DNA from: Chlorobiota bacterium
GTDB lineage: Bacteria > Bacteroidota > Ignavibacteria > Ignavibacteriales > Ignavibacteriaceae
Reading direction: 5' to 3'
DNA length: 7,183 bases
Assembly: GCA_008363265.1 (NCBI GenBank)
Contig: RHKR01000107.1
Location: forward strand, 1-7,183
Part shown: piece after piece, positions 1 through 5,325 of the stretch
Layout: every line of letters begins with the position of its first letter
How positions within the stretch are numbered: position 1 is the first letter of the stretch
Translations under genes and position numbers: made by a program
Notes under the pieces: model-generated
The model's database searches: none
Told to the model about the DNA's origin: nothing
What the model saw: the letters and a program-made list of their open reading frames with translations, nothing else

Positions 1-850
1 CGATCGAGTAGATCTTCTTGGGAGCCACGATTCTCTTCTTGTATGAGAAATCGAATTGCTGAATTGTGAAGAAGAGGTAGCTGTCTTCAAAGTGGTTCAG
101 GATCGATATAATCGTGTTCACCGATCCGGTTCCAAAGAGGTTTTTCAGTGAGTTGAAAGAAAACTCTTTTGCCGCGTTGGTGATAAGGTAGAGGGCCAGC
201 TCTTTTACGAGTCCTTCATCCCGGAGACCGTTCCTCACGATTATGTCCCGCATCAGGATATCGATAAGAAGTGTCTGAAGCAGATTCGGATCGCCTATCC
301 TCAGATACTCCGGGAAACCTCCCCGTTCGATAAATTGATCGAAGGTAGCGACCGATGGTTCAACCTGATTGAACGAGCAAAACTCTTTGAATGAAAATGG
401 GAAGAGTTCTGTCGCGACATGACGGCCTGTTAACTTTGTGCCCAGTTCCTTGCTCAACATCGAGGCGTTGGAGCCCGTGATCACCACTTTCTTTCCCTGG
501 TTCAGCAGGGTTCTGACAAATCTCTCCCATCCTTCAATGTTTTGTATCTCATCAAAAAAATACAGGTTGTCACTCTCACCAAAGGTCTCTTCAAGTTTCG
601 GGAAATCACCCGCGTCGAACTGAAACAGCCTTACATCTTCAAAGTTGAGGTAGTTGAATCCCGGAGAAGAGTCGATCAGTTGCCTGAGGAGGGTGCTTTT
701 ACCGCATCTTCTTATTCCTGTAATTATCGAAGCAACACCTGATCTCGGCGTAATTTCGGGGAATTTTTCCCGCGGAATTCCCGTTGGAGTGGAGAGTAAA
801 AACTCCCTCTGACGGGCCACGACATCTGTAAGTGTTTGTAAAGTAATCAT
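1..850 (-). CDS. AAA family ATPase, AAA_14/DUF4143 type, 3' end cut by the window edge
   Basis: I translated this minus-strand frame directly; it is open from an ATG at 850 to the left edge (283 codons, no stop), so the C-terminus is missing. Visible motifs are a Walker A (GIRRCGKST, residues 45-53), a Walker B (LYFFDE, 96-101), a sensor-1-like TGSNA (125-129) and a GR pair at 142-143. A segment typical of this family (ELFPFSFKEF, about 147-156) follows, then a region matching the start of the DUF4143 domain (about 195 onward). Such proteins are usually around 400 residues, so roughly two thirds is present. The family is widespread in bacteria and archaea and has no settled function; it is cytoplasmic and presumably hydrolyses ATP. 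No good Shine-Dalgarno sequence precedes the start. The start was chosen because it is the first ATG of the frame with a typical N-terminus. Tandem palindromes lie 10-50 bases upstream and suggest autoregulation. Family assignment is confident; function is unknown. Confidence 0.9.
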   Translation of the reverse strand, partial: MITLQTLTDVVARQREFLLSTPTGIPREKFPEITPRSGVASIITGIRRCGKSTLLRQLIDSSPGFNYLNFEDVRLFQFDAGDFPKLEETFGESDNLYFFDEIQNIEGWERFVRTLLNQGKKVVITGSNASMLSKELGTKLTGRHVATELFPFSFKEFCSFNQVEPSVATFDQFIERGGFPEYLRIGDPNLLQTLLIDILMRDIIVRNGLRDEGLVKELALYLITNAAKEFSFNSLKNLFGTGSVNTIISILNHFEDSYLFFTIQQFDFSYKKRIVAPKKIYSI

Positions 851-859
851 TTGGGCAGT

Positions 860-903
860 GTTTTCATTACTAATGAACAAAAGTTTTCATTACTAATGAA
901 CAA
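860..903. repeat. Tandem 21-bp direct repeat, each copy with a perfect 15-bp palindrome (candidate operator)
   Basis: Two identical 21-bp copies lie at 860-880 and 883-903, separated by 2 bp (period 23 bp, about two helical turns). Each contains the perfect palindrome TTCATTACTAATGAA (863-877 and 886-900), a 7-bp arm either side of a central base. They sit between the Nudix stop and the ATPase start, ending 10 bp before the ATPase ATG, so they fall in its leader or promoter. Two in-phase dimer sites are the usual layout of a cooperative repressor operator. Which protein binds is unknown; the ATPase itself or a partner regulator are both possible. Confidence 0.8.
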
Positions 904-930
904 TATAACAAATATTTATTTAAACGGAAA
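902..930 (-). promoter_or_regulatory. Candidate promoter of the AAA ATPase gene
   Basis: On the minus strand a TATATT hexamer (902-907) is preceded by exactly 17 bases and then TTTCCG (925-930), a weak -35. The surroundings are very AT-rich. Transcription from here would start inside the distal palindrome of the 860-903 repeat, so a bound protein would block initiation or early elongation. The -35 matches the consensus poorly, and organisms of the suspected group may use a different promoter consensus, so this is only a candidate. Confidence 0.3.
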
Positions 931-959
931 GTTTTTCTGCTCCGGTGCTTGCCATCCCC

Positions 960-1424
960 TCAATAAAACACAACGGAGTGACCGGTGAACTCCCCCTTGT
1001 CGTATTCGAATTTCGCGGAGAATATCTTGCCGGAGCCGAGCCAGCGCATGAAAATGGTGTCGCCCTCCCAGAGGTGGAGGTCGAGGAGTTTTTCATCAGG
1101 GATCCAGTGCAGTTCACCTTCATGGGAGTCGATCAGCCCGCCGGTGAATTCGTCGGCAGTGTAAACGAAGACATACCAGTCTTCAATATTGTCGAAAGCG
1201 GGAAAGGTAATGAATCCTTCAAGCCGGGGGTTGGTAATGTGGAGGCCTGATTCCTCAAGCACTTCCCTGATCACGCATTCTTCGGGTGATTCACCGGGAT
1301 CGAACTTTCCACCAAGCCCGTTCCATTTCCCCTCGTGCATGTCGTTCTCCTTCTTGATCCTGTGCATCATCAGCGTTGTGCCGTTCTTTCTGTCTTTCAC
1401 ATAGCACAGCGTGGCAAGTTTCAT
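960..1424 (-). CDS. Nudix hydrolase, MutX-like 8-oxo-dGTP diphosphatase
   Basis: This 154-residue protein carries a complete Nudix box at residues 39-61 (G-x5-E-x7-REVLEESGL), with the metal-binding glutamates E54, E57 and E58 in place. The segment before it (HEGKWNGLGGK, 30-40) and the C-terminal pattern WEGD...FSAKFEYD closely resemble streptococcal MutX. MutX-type enzymes hydrolyse oxidised dGTP to the monophosphate and so prevent A:T to C:G mutations; the protein is soluble and cytoplasmic. The frame stays open much further upstream (to 1694), but that extension lies over the divergent GH13 gene and has no family similarity. The ATG at 1424 is preferred because it has an AAAGGA ribosome binding site 8 bases upstream and starts at the normal Nudix N-terminus. 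It is divergent from the GH13 gene with a 95-bp gap. Exact substrate is inferred from similarity; other nucleotide substrates are possible. Confidence 0.92.
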   Translation of the reverse strand: MKLATLCYVKDRKNGTTLMMHRIKKENDMHEGKWNGLGGKFDPGESPEECVIREVLEESGLHITNPRLEGFITFPAFDNIEDWYVFVYTADEFTGGLIDSHEGELHWIPDEKLLDLHLWEGDTIFMRWLGSGKIFSAKFEYDKGEFTGHSVVFY

Positions 1425-1432
1425 TTTTGTTT

Positions 1433-1438
1433 TCCTTT
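1433..1438 (-). promoter_or_regulatory. Ribosome binding site deciding the Nudix start
   Basis: The minus strand reads AAAGGA here, with 8 bases to the ATG at 1424. It is the clearest Shine-Dalgarno sequence in the window and supports the 154-residue start over the 244-residue alternative. Confidence 0.7.
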
Positions 1439-1519
1439 CACCAAAAAGTTTTGTAGGTTTAACGGTGAGATTTAGGGGTTTATCAAAATAATCGATCGAA
1501 TGCCCAAATTTAAGAAAGA

Positions 1520-3034
1520 ATGGGTACTTATATGCTGAACAATCCAAAACTTTACGAAATAAACACACGGGTCTGGATAAAAAGATTCGGACCTGACGCG
1601 CAACTAAAAGACATCCCTCACACGGTCTGGACCGACCTGAAAGAGAAGGGTATCGATTTTGTATGGCTCCTCGGCGTCTGGAAGACATGCACAAGGTGTA
1701 TCAGCGAGGGCTGCTTCACCCCCGAGTTGATAAAGCAGTACAACGCCGCCCTGAAAGACTGGACGAAGGCCGATGTTATCGGCTCCCCCTTTGCTATTGA
1801 TGAATATGCAGTCAACCCGGTACTGGGCACTGAGGCTGACCTCCTTGCGCTCAAAAAGGAACTCAACGATCTCGGAATGGCACTTATTCTCGACTTTGTG
1901 CCGAACCATTTCGGCTCATCCAGCGAAGTATTGATAAACAATCCCGAGATATTCCTCCAGGTTGATAAACATGCATGGGAAGAGGAACCCTACACCTATT
2001 ACACGATCCCCGAACACCCCGGCCTCTATTTCGCCCATGGGAGAGACCCCTTCTTCCCGGCATGGCGGGATACAGCCCAGCTGAACTATTTCCACCCACT
2101 TACCCGCGACTACATGTCGGGCATCCTTCAGAATATCAGCAACTACTGCGATGGTATCCGCTGTTCGATGGCGATGCTGGTGCTTAACAATATCTTCGGA
2201 AACACCTGGAGCGGCGCGGCTGACAAAACCAAGTTCCCCGAAACATCGGAGGAATTCTGGTCGGCTGCCATAAAGGAGATAAAATCGTTCAACCCCGGCT
2301 TCATTTTCATCGCAGAAACCTACTGGGGACTCGAAAAAGACCTCCAGAGGCTCGGATTCGATTACACTTCCGACAAGGTACTCTACGACCGCCTCGTAAA
2401 GAACGGCCCGACCGAAATAAAAGGCCACCTTACAGCCGACATGAATGTTCAGCAGAAATCGGTCCGCTACACCGAAAAATATGAAGAGGAGAGGGCTTTA
2501 CAGGTATTCGGCCACGAAAGATCGATGGCGGCGGCCACCATCGCGGCTACAATTCCTGGGCTGATGCTTTATCAGGATGGGCAGTGGGAAGGGAAAAAGC
2601 TGAAACAGGTGATGCAGCTCGGCCGGGAGGCAAAGGAGCAGCGACACCCGAAAATTGAGAAATTCTACGAAAAACTGCTGAAGACCACCAATGACAGGGC
2701 ATTCAGGGATGGGGAGTGGGAGCTTCTTTTTGTACATCGAGCGTGGGATGACAACCAAACGAATGCCAACCTGCTGGCTTGGAAGTGGAAACTTGCTGTC
2801 AGGAACATCCTGGTTGTGGTGAACTATTCGCCTGTTCAGTCACAATGCTTTCTGAAATTCAACGTCATAACCTCAGATGACAAGGTGCTTTTCAACGATG
2901 TAATGAACGACAAGATTTACATTCGACCCGTAACTGAACTCGCGGAGAAGGGCCTCTATATCGACCTTTCACCGTGGAAGAGCCACATATTGGTTTATGA
3001 CGAGGATCTCGCCGGTTCAGGCAGTTTCTTCTAA
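1520..3034 (+). CDS. GH13 alpha-amylase family protein, probably catalytically inactive (pseudoenzyme)
   Basis: This 504-residue protein has no signal peptide, so is likely cytoplasmic. It has the GH13 layout: an N-terminal strand (LYEINTRVW, 11-19), a (beta/alpha)8 barrel, and a C-terminal beta domain (about 420-495). Conserved region I (DFVPNH, 125-130) and region III (IAETYW, acid/base Glu266) are intact. In region II the usual DG[VF]RCDMAML reads DGIRCSMAML, so Ser216 (codon TCG, 2165-2167) stands at the nucleophile. In region IV the usual ENHDEPRA reads EKYEEERA (319-326): His becomes Tyr321 and the transition-state Asp becomes Glu322. The reading frame is full length with no stops, so it looks retained rather than decaying. 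An active enzyme would act on alpha-1,4-glucans or related glucosides; here a binding or regulatory role is equally likely. The ATG at 1520 (weak AAGAAAGA upstream) or the one at 1532 could be the start. Fold is confident; activity is doubtful. Confidence 0.9.
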   Translation: MGTYMLNNPKLYEINTRVWIKRFGPDAQLKDIPHTVWTDLKEKGIDFVWLLGVWKTCTRCISEGCFTPELIKQYNAALKDWTKADVIGSPFAIDEYAVNPVLGTEADLLALKKELNDLGMALILDFVPNHFGSSSEVLINNPEIFLQVDKHAWEEEPYTYYTIPEHPGLYFAHGRDPFFPAWRDTAQLNYFHPLTRDYMSGILQNISNYCDGIRCSMAMLVLNNIFGNTWSGAADKTKFPETSEEFWSAAIKEIKSFNPGFIFIAETYWGLEKDLQRLGFDYTSDKVLYDRLVKNGPTEIKGHLTADMNVQQKSVRYTEKYEEERALQVFGHERSMAAATIAATIPGLMLYQDGQWEGKKLKQVMQLGREAKEQRHPKIEKFYEKLLKTTNDRAFRDGEWELLFVHRAWDDNQTNANLLAWKWKLAVRNILVVVNYSPVQSQCFLKFNVITSDDKVLFNDVMNDKIYIRPVTELAEKGLYIDLSPWKSHILVYDEDLAGSGSFF

Positions 3035-3036
3035 GA

Positions 3037-3068
3037 TCAAACGCTGACTTCGCGAGCCGGTTCCGGCA
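3037..3068 (-). pseudogene. Duplicate remnant of the MarR gene's 3' end
   Basis: Read on the minus strand, this ends in codons for E-P-A-R-E-V-S-V and a TGA stop. The MarR gene next door ends E-S-A-R-E-V-S-V and TAA. The core 13 bp is identical (3039-3051 and 3083-3095), and about 25 of 33 bases match over the wider stretch. Several differences fall on synonymous positions (GAA/GAG, GCT/GCA, CGC/AGA). The copy is in a different frame from the MarR gene, so it is not read-through. It looks like the tail of a second, lost or rearranged copy, filling the 46-bp gap between the convergent GH13 and MarR genes. The match is short and could be partly chance. Confidence 0.45.
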
Positions 3069-3080
3069 GACCGGATGAAA

Positions 3081-3545
3081 TTAAACGCTGACTTCTCTTG
3101 CCGACTCATGCACGATCCAGTTCTGCATTGCGTGGATCAGCGACTCCATAACGTTCATCACGTTCTTCTGAGTTTCCTCATCGAGCGTGTCGAATATCTC
3201 TTTATGGACTAAAACATGCCCGGAGTTGATGTTGTTGATGTATGGCCGGCTTTGGCCCGTAAGGTAAACATTGAAGCTTCGCCTGTCGTGGCTGTCCTGC
3301 CTGCGCTGTACAAGTTTTTTCTCTTCAAGTGAAGTCAGGATGTGAGTTATCCTCCCCGGCGTGAGCCCCATTATCGATGAAAGCTCTCTGATCGAGATAA
3401 ATTGCTTGTCACCGAAAAGCATCAACAGCCTTAGTTCCGCAGGTGTGAGGTTGTAACACCTGGCAAAAAATTCCTCTTTTCTGCTGCATTCCCGCGAAAG
3501 GGAGCAGGTCAGTTCCGCAAATTTCTTCGCTGTATCGTCTATCAT
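3081..3545 (-). CDS. MarR-family winged-helix transcriptional regulator
   Basis: This 154-residue protein is of typical MarR length. The N-terminal and C-terminal helices (about 1-30 and 120-146) would form the dimer interface. A winged helix-turn-helix follows the YNLTPAELRLLMLF helix: SIRELSSIMGLTPGRITHIL (51-70) is the DNA-recognition part, and RRQDSHDRRSFNVYLT (81-96) is the wing with the family's D-x-R motif. MarR proteins are usually dimeric repressors released by small aromatic ligands or by cysteine oxidation; Cys14, Cys20 and Cys30 lie in the N-terminal part, but no redox role can be shown. It is convergent with the GH13 gene. Across 282 bp it is divergent from a 90-residue orphan, which is a candidate target along with itself. 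A palindrome over a TATAAT box lies about 30 bases upstream of the start. The ATG at 3545 lacks a clear Shine-Dalgarno sequence. Target genes and ligand are unknown. Confidence 0.93.
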   Translation of the reverse strand: MIDDTAKKFAELTCSLSRECSRKEEFFARCYNLTPAELRLLMLFGDKQFISIRELSSIMGLTPGRITHILTSLEEKKLVQRRQDSHDRRSFNVYLTGQSRPYINNINSGHVLVHKEIFDTLDEETQKNVMNVMESLIHAMQNWIVHESAREVSV

Positions 3546-3574
3546 TTCAGTATTTAAATTATTTTACTCTCTAA

Positions 3575-3591
3575 ATTATACGATCGTAAAA
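3575..3591 (-). promoter_or_regulatory. MarR gene promoter with overlapping palindromic operator candidate
   Basis: The minus strand has a perfect TATAAT (3575-3580), placing a start of transcription about 22 bases before the MarR ATG. Overlapping it is TACGATCGTA (3579-3588), a perfect 10-bp palindrome that extends with one mismatch pair to 16 bp (3576-3591, TT-A-palindrome-A-AA). This size and position suit a MarR dimer repressing its own gene. No strong -35 is visible. Confidence 0.45.
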
Positions 3592-3628
3592 CAATGAGCT
3601 AATAAGACTTTTCTTGAATAATACTTTT

Positions 3629-3665
3629 AGTGTGGAGTGTAGAGTGTGGAGTGTAGAGTGTGGAG
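3629..3665. repeat. Heptad tandem repeat (AGTGTGG/AGTGTAG)
   Basis: Five consecutive heptads alternate AGTGTGG and AGTGTAG, giving 2.6 copies of a 14-bp unit at 3629-3642, 3643-3656 and 3657-3665. The strand is purine/GT-rich. It lies between the divergent MarR and orphan genes and is non-coding. A related heptad pattern of the opposite strand (ACTCACT-like) occurs at 3711-3738 and again at 3757-3767. Confidence 0.85.
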
Positions 3666-3683
3666 GATTTGGGGAAATGTGAT

Positions 3684-3767
3684 TCGCCGCGGCGAGGTGA
3701 TTTCCTCGCTACTCATCACTCACTTCTCACTACTCAATCCGCCGCGGCGGATCGCCACTCACTACTA
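3684..3767. repeat. Intergenic GC-rich palindromes framing ACTCACT heptads
   Basis: Two perfect palindromes share the core CGCCGCGGCG: TCGCCGCGGCGA (3684-3695, 12 bp) and ATCCGCCGCGGCGGAT (3737-3752, 16 bp). Between them a hairpin GCGAGG/CCTCGC (3692-3697 and 3704-3709, 6-base loop) is followed by heptads ACTCATC, ACTCACT, TCTCACT, ACTCAAT (3711-3738). Another ACTCACT follows the second palindrome (3757-3763). The block is GC-rich inside an otherwise AT-rich spacer. Its modular look suggests a dispersed intergenic repeat family, though one copy cannot prove it. Confidence 0.65.
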
Positions 3768-3827
3768 TATTAGGAATTTTATTATTTTTGATACCGAGAT
3801 TAAAAATATTTTAGACGGACAAAGAAT

Positions 3828-4100
3828 ATGACAACACTTCCCGGACCGAAGACAATTGAATTCCCCGCAGATTCACTCGAAAAACAGGTTTATACCATTG
3901 CTGAAGAGTTGAAAGACTATTTACCAGTGGCCAGCGACAGAAACCGCCTCGGCTATGTGCTCTTCAAATATGTGAACAAACAGGGTGACGAGCCTTCAGT
4001 GATGCTTCTTAACGGTAAATTTACCATTCAGGGGATCACGAGAGACCAGCTCGCTTCGATCATAACAGAAAAACTGAAAACAGTTAAACTCCCCGAATAG
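3828..4100 (+). CDS. Small conserved-looking hypothetical protein, 90 residues
   Basis: I do not recognise this protein. It is charged and soluble, with no cysteine, signal peptide or membrane segment. By eye it suggests helix (about 16-32), strand (42-50), strand (57-68) and helix (71-86), an alpha-beta-beta-alpha arrangement, with LLNGKFTIQGI as a likely beta hairpin. Support for it being real: an ATG start after an AT-rich spacer, codon use like its neighbours, and a strong terminator 5 bases after the stop. There is only a weak ribosome binding site (GGA about 10 bases upstream). A TATTTTTG at 3783-3790 fits the Bacteroidota -7 box (TAnnTTTG), but no TTTG lies at the expected -33 distance. 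It is a monocistronic unit, divergent from the MarR regulator and convergent with fbp. Regulation by the MarR protein is possible but unproven. Confidence 0.75.
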   Translation: MTTLPGPKTIEFPADSLEKQVYTIAEELKDYLPVASDRNRLGYVLFKYVNKQGDEPSVMLLNGKFTIQGITRDQLASIITEKLKTVKLPE

Positions 4101-4105
4101 ACATT

Positions 4106-4139
4106 AAAAAAGGCTGTCCGTCGCCGGGCAGCCTTTTTT
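4106..4139. terminator. Bidirectional Rho-independent terminator
   Basis: An 8-bp stem (GGCTGTCC 4112-4119 with GGGCAGCC 4126-4133, one G-T pair) has a 6-base loop. Six A's precede it (4106-4111) and six T's follow (4134-4139), so it works on either strand. It ends the 90-residue orphan on the plus strand and fbp, whose stop is at 4157, on the minus strand. Confidence 0.92.
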
Positions 4140-4156
4140 CACTTCCAATTTTCCGG

Positions 4157-5188
4157 TCAGAGCGGCTTTTCAAGCTCGGCGTCTGTATCCGCGATAAATT
4201 TCGCCACTTTATCCACATCGTACGGACTTCCGATGAAGATCGGACATCTTTCGTGCAGTGATTCCGGTTTTACCTCCAGTATCCTTTTGTAGCCGTCGAT
4301 GCTTTTGCCGCCGGCTGCTTCGATGATCATCGAAACCGGATTGCACTCGTACATCAGGCGAAGCTTCCCTTTCGGGTTTCGGCTGTCGGCAGGATACATG
4401 AAGATGCCGCCGTAAAGGAGTGTGCGGTGAACATCGGCAACCATCGATCCGATGTAGCGGGTCGAGTAGGGTCTTCCCGTCTCTTTTTCCTCTTCCTGAA
4501 GCCATTTAATGTACTTTTTCAGTCCGGGGTGCCAATATTTGTAGTTGCCTTCGTTAATGCTGTAGATCTTCCCCTTGTTCGGTATCTTCATATCAGGGTG
4601 TGAAAGAATAAATTCACCGATCGAAGGGTCGAGCGTGAATCCGTGCACCCCTTCACCAACGGTATAGACCAGCATGGTTGAGGAGCCGTAAATTACATAT
4701 CCTGCAGCAACCTGCTCAACGCCCGGCTGCAGACAATCTTCAAGCGTACCGGGGCCATCGCCTTCCGACACCCTCTTGTAAATGCTGAAGATGGTGCCGA
4801 TATTCACGTTCACATCGATGTTCGATGACCCGTCAAGAGGATCGAACAGAAGAACATATTTTCCGATCTCGAAGTGGTGCGGGATGTGGATGATATCCTC
4901 TTCCTCCTCAGAGGCCATGATGCAGAGCTGACCGCCATGGTCCATTGCCTTGAAGAGCATGTCGTGAGCATAGATATCAAGTTTTTTTACCGATTCGCCG
5001 TGAACATTGGTGTCGCCCGTAAAGCCGAGTATCTCAACAAGACCGGCTTTGTTCACTTCTCTCGAAATTATTTTTGCGGCTATTGAAAGGTCTGAAAGGA
5101 TCCTCGAGAGGGCACCCGTTGCCTCGGGATGCTTCCGCTCCTGCTCGATGATGTACCTTTCAAGGGTCATGAAAGGGGTTAGTGACAT
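4157..5188 (-). CDS. fbp: Fructose-1,6-bisphosphatase, class I
   Basis: This 343-residue protein matches the full length of class I FBPase. It removes the 1-phosphate from fructose 1,6-bisphosphate, the committed step of gluconeogenesis, in the cytoplasm with Mg2+. Visible family features are the metal-binding acidic run ASEEEED (92-98), the signature LLFDPLDGSSNID (113-125; Asp116 and Asp119 metal ligands), and the substrate-binding stretch RYIGSMVADVHR (244-255). YPADSRNPKGKLRLMYECNP follows (265-284), with Lys275 contacting substrate and Glu281 as metal ligand by analogy with the mammalian enzyme. All key residues are present. The ATG at 5188 has a GGAG 11 bases upstream, slightly far; Met7 is a possible alternative. 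It appears monocistronic: a terminator lies 17 bases after the stop, and a hairpin separates it from the ABC gene upstream. AMP or other allosteric control cannot be read from the sequence. Confidence 0.97.
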   Translation of the reverse strand: MSLTPFMTLERYIIEQERKHPEATGALSRILSDLSIAAKIISREVNKAGLVEILGFTGDTNVHGESVKKLDIYAHDMLFKAMDHGGQLCIMASEEEEDIIHIPHHFEIGKYVLLFDPLDGSSNIDVNVNIGTIFSIYKRVSEGDGPGTLEDCLQPGVEQVAAGYVIYGSSTMLVYTVGEGVHGFTLDPSIGEFILSHPDMKIPNKGKIYSINEGNYKYWHPGLKKYIKWLQEEEKETGRPYSTRYIGSMVADVHRTLLYGGIFMYPADSRNPKGKLRLMYECNPVSMIIEAAGGKSIDGYKRILEVKPESLHERCPIFIGSPYDVDKVAKFIADTDAELEKPL

Positions 5189-5276
5189 TATGACTGTATC
5201 TCCGTATGTATAAATTTTATTGATCTGCTGAAATATAACACATCCGGGAGAGTAAAAAAACGGAAGGTGCGTGAAA

Positions 5277-5304
5277 GCACGCCATTTCGGGGATAATGGC
5301 GTGC
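5277..5304 (-). terminator. Stem-loop behind the ABC transporter gene, possible terminator
   Basis: GCACGCCATT (5277-5286) and AATGGCGTGC (5295-5304) form a perfect 10-bp stem with an 8-base loop, 21 bases after the ABC stop on the minus strand. Only TTTC follows directly; a run of seven T's (minus strand) comes about 17 bases later (5254-5260). It may terminate the ABC operon or protect its 3' end. A smaller stem GCGTG-AAAG-CACGC (5269-5282) competes for the same bases. Confidence 0.55.
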
Positions 5305-5325
5305 GTGATCACATAAAAGGGGTGG

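Noticed and set aside
438..742. Short plus-strand reading frames opposite the AAA ATPase
   Set aside because: The minus strand here encodes Walker A and B motifs in one uninterrupted frame, which explains the region.
1425..1694. N-terminal extension making the Nudix protein 244 residues
   Set aside because: The extra 90 residues have no Nudix similarity, lie across the promoter and start of the GH13 gene, and a clear ribosome binding site precedes the internal ATG at 1424.
1916..2428. 170-residue minus-strand reading frame inside the GH13 gene
   Set aside because: It is antisense to a clearly conserved protein and resembles no family; it is a shadow of the GH13 codon pattern.
3056..3074. 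Rho-independent terminator between the GH13 and MarR genes
   Set aside because: Only short 4-5 bp stems (CCGGT/ACCGG) form and there is no T-run on either strand.
3629..3752. CRISPR array
   Set aside because: The repeat units are 7 to 14 bp with no unique spacers, and no cas genes are nearby.
3646..3831. 61-residue plus-strand reading frame running into the orphan gene
   Set aside because: It runs through the heptad and palindrome repeats, has composition dictated by them, and lacks a ribosome binding site.
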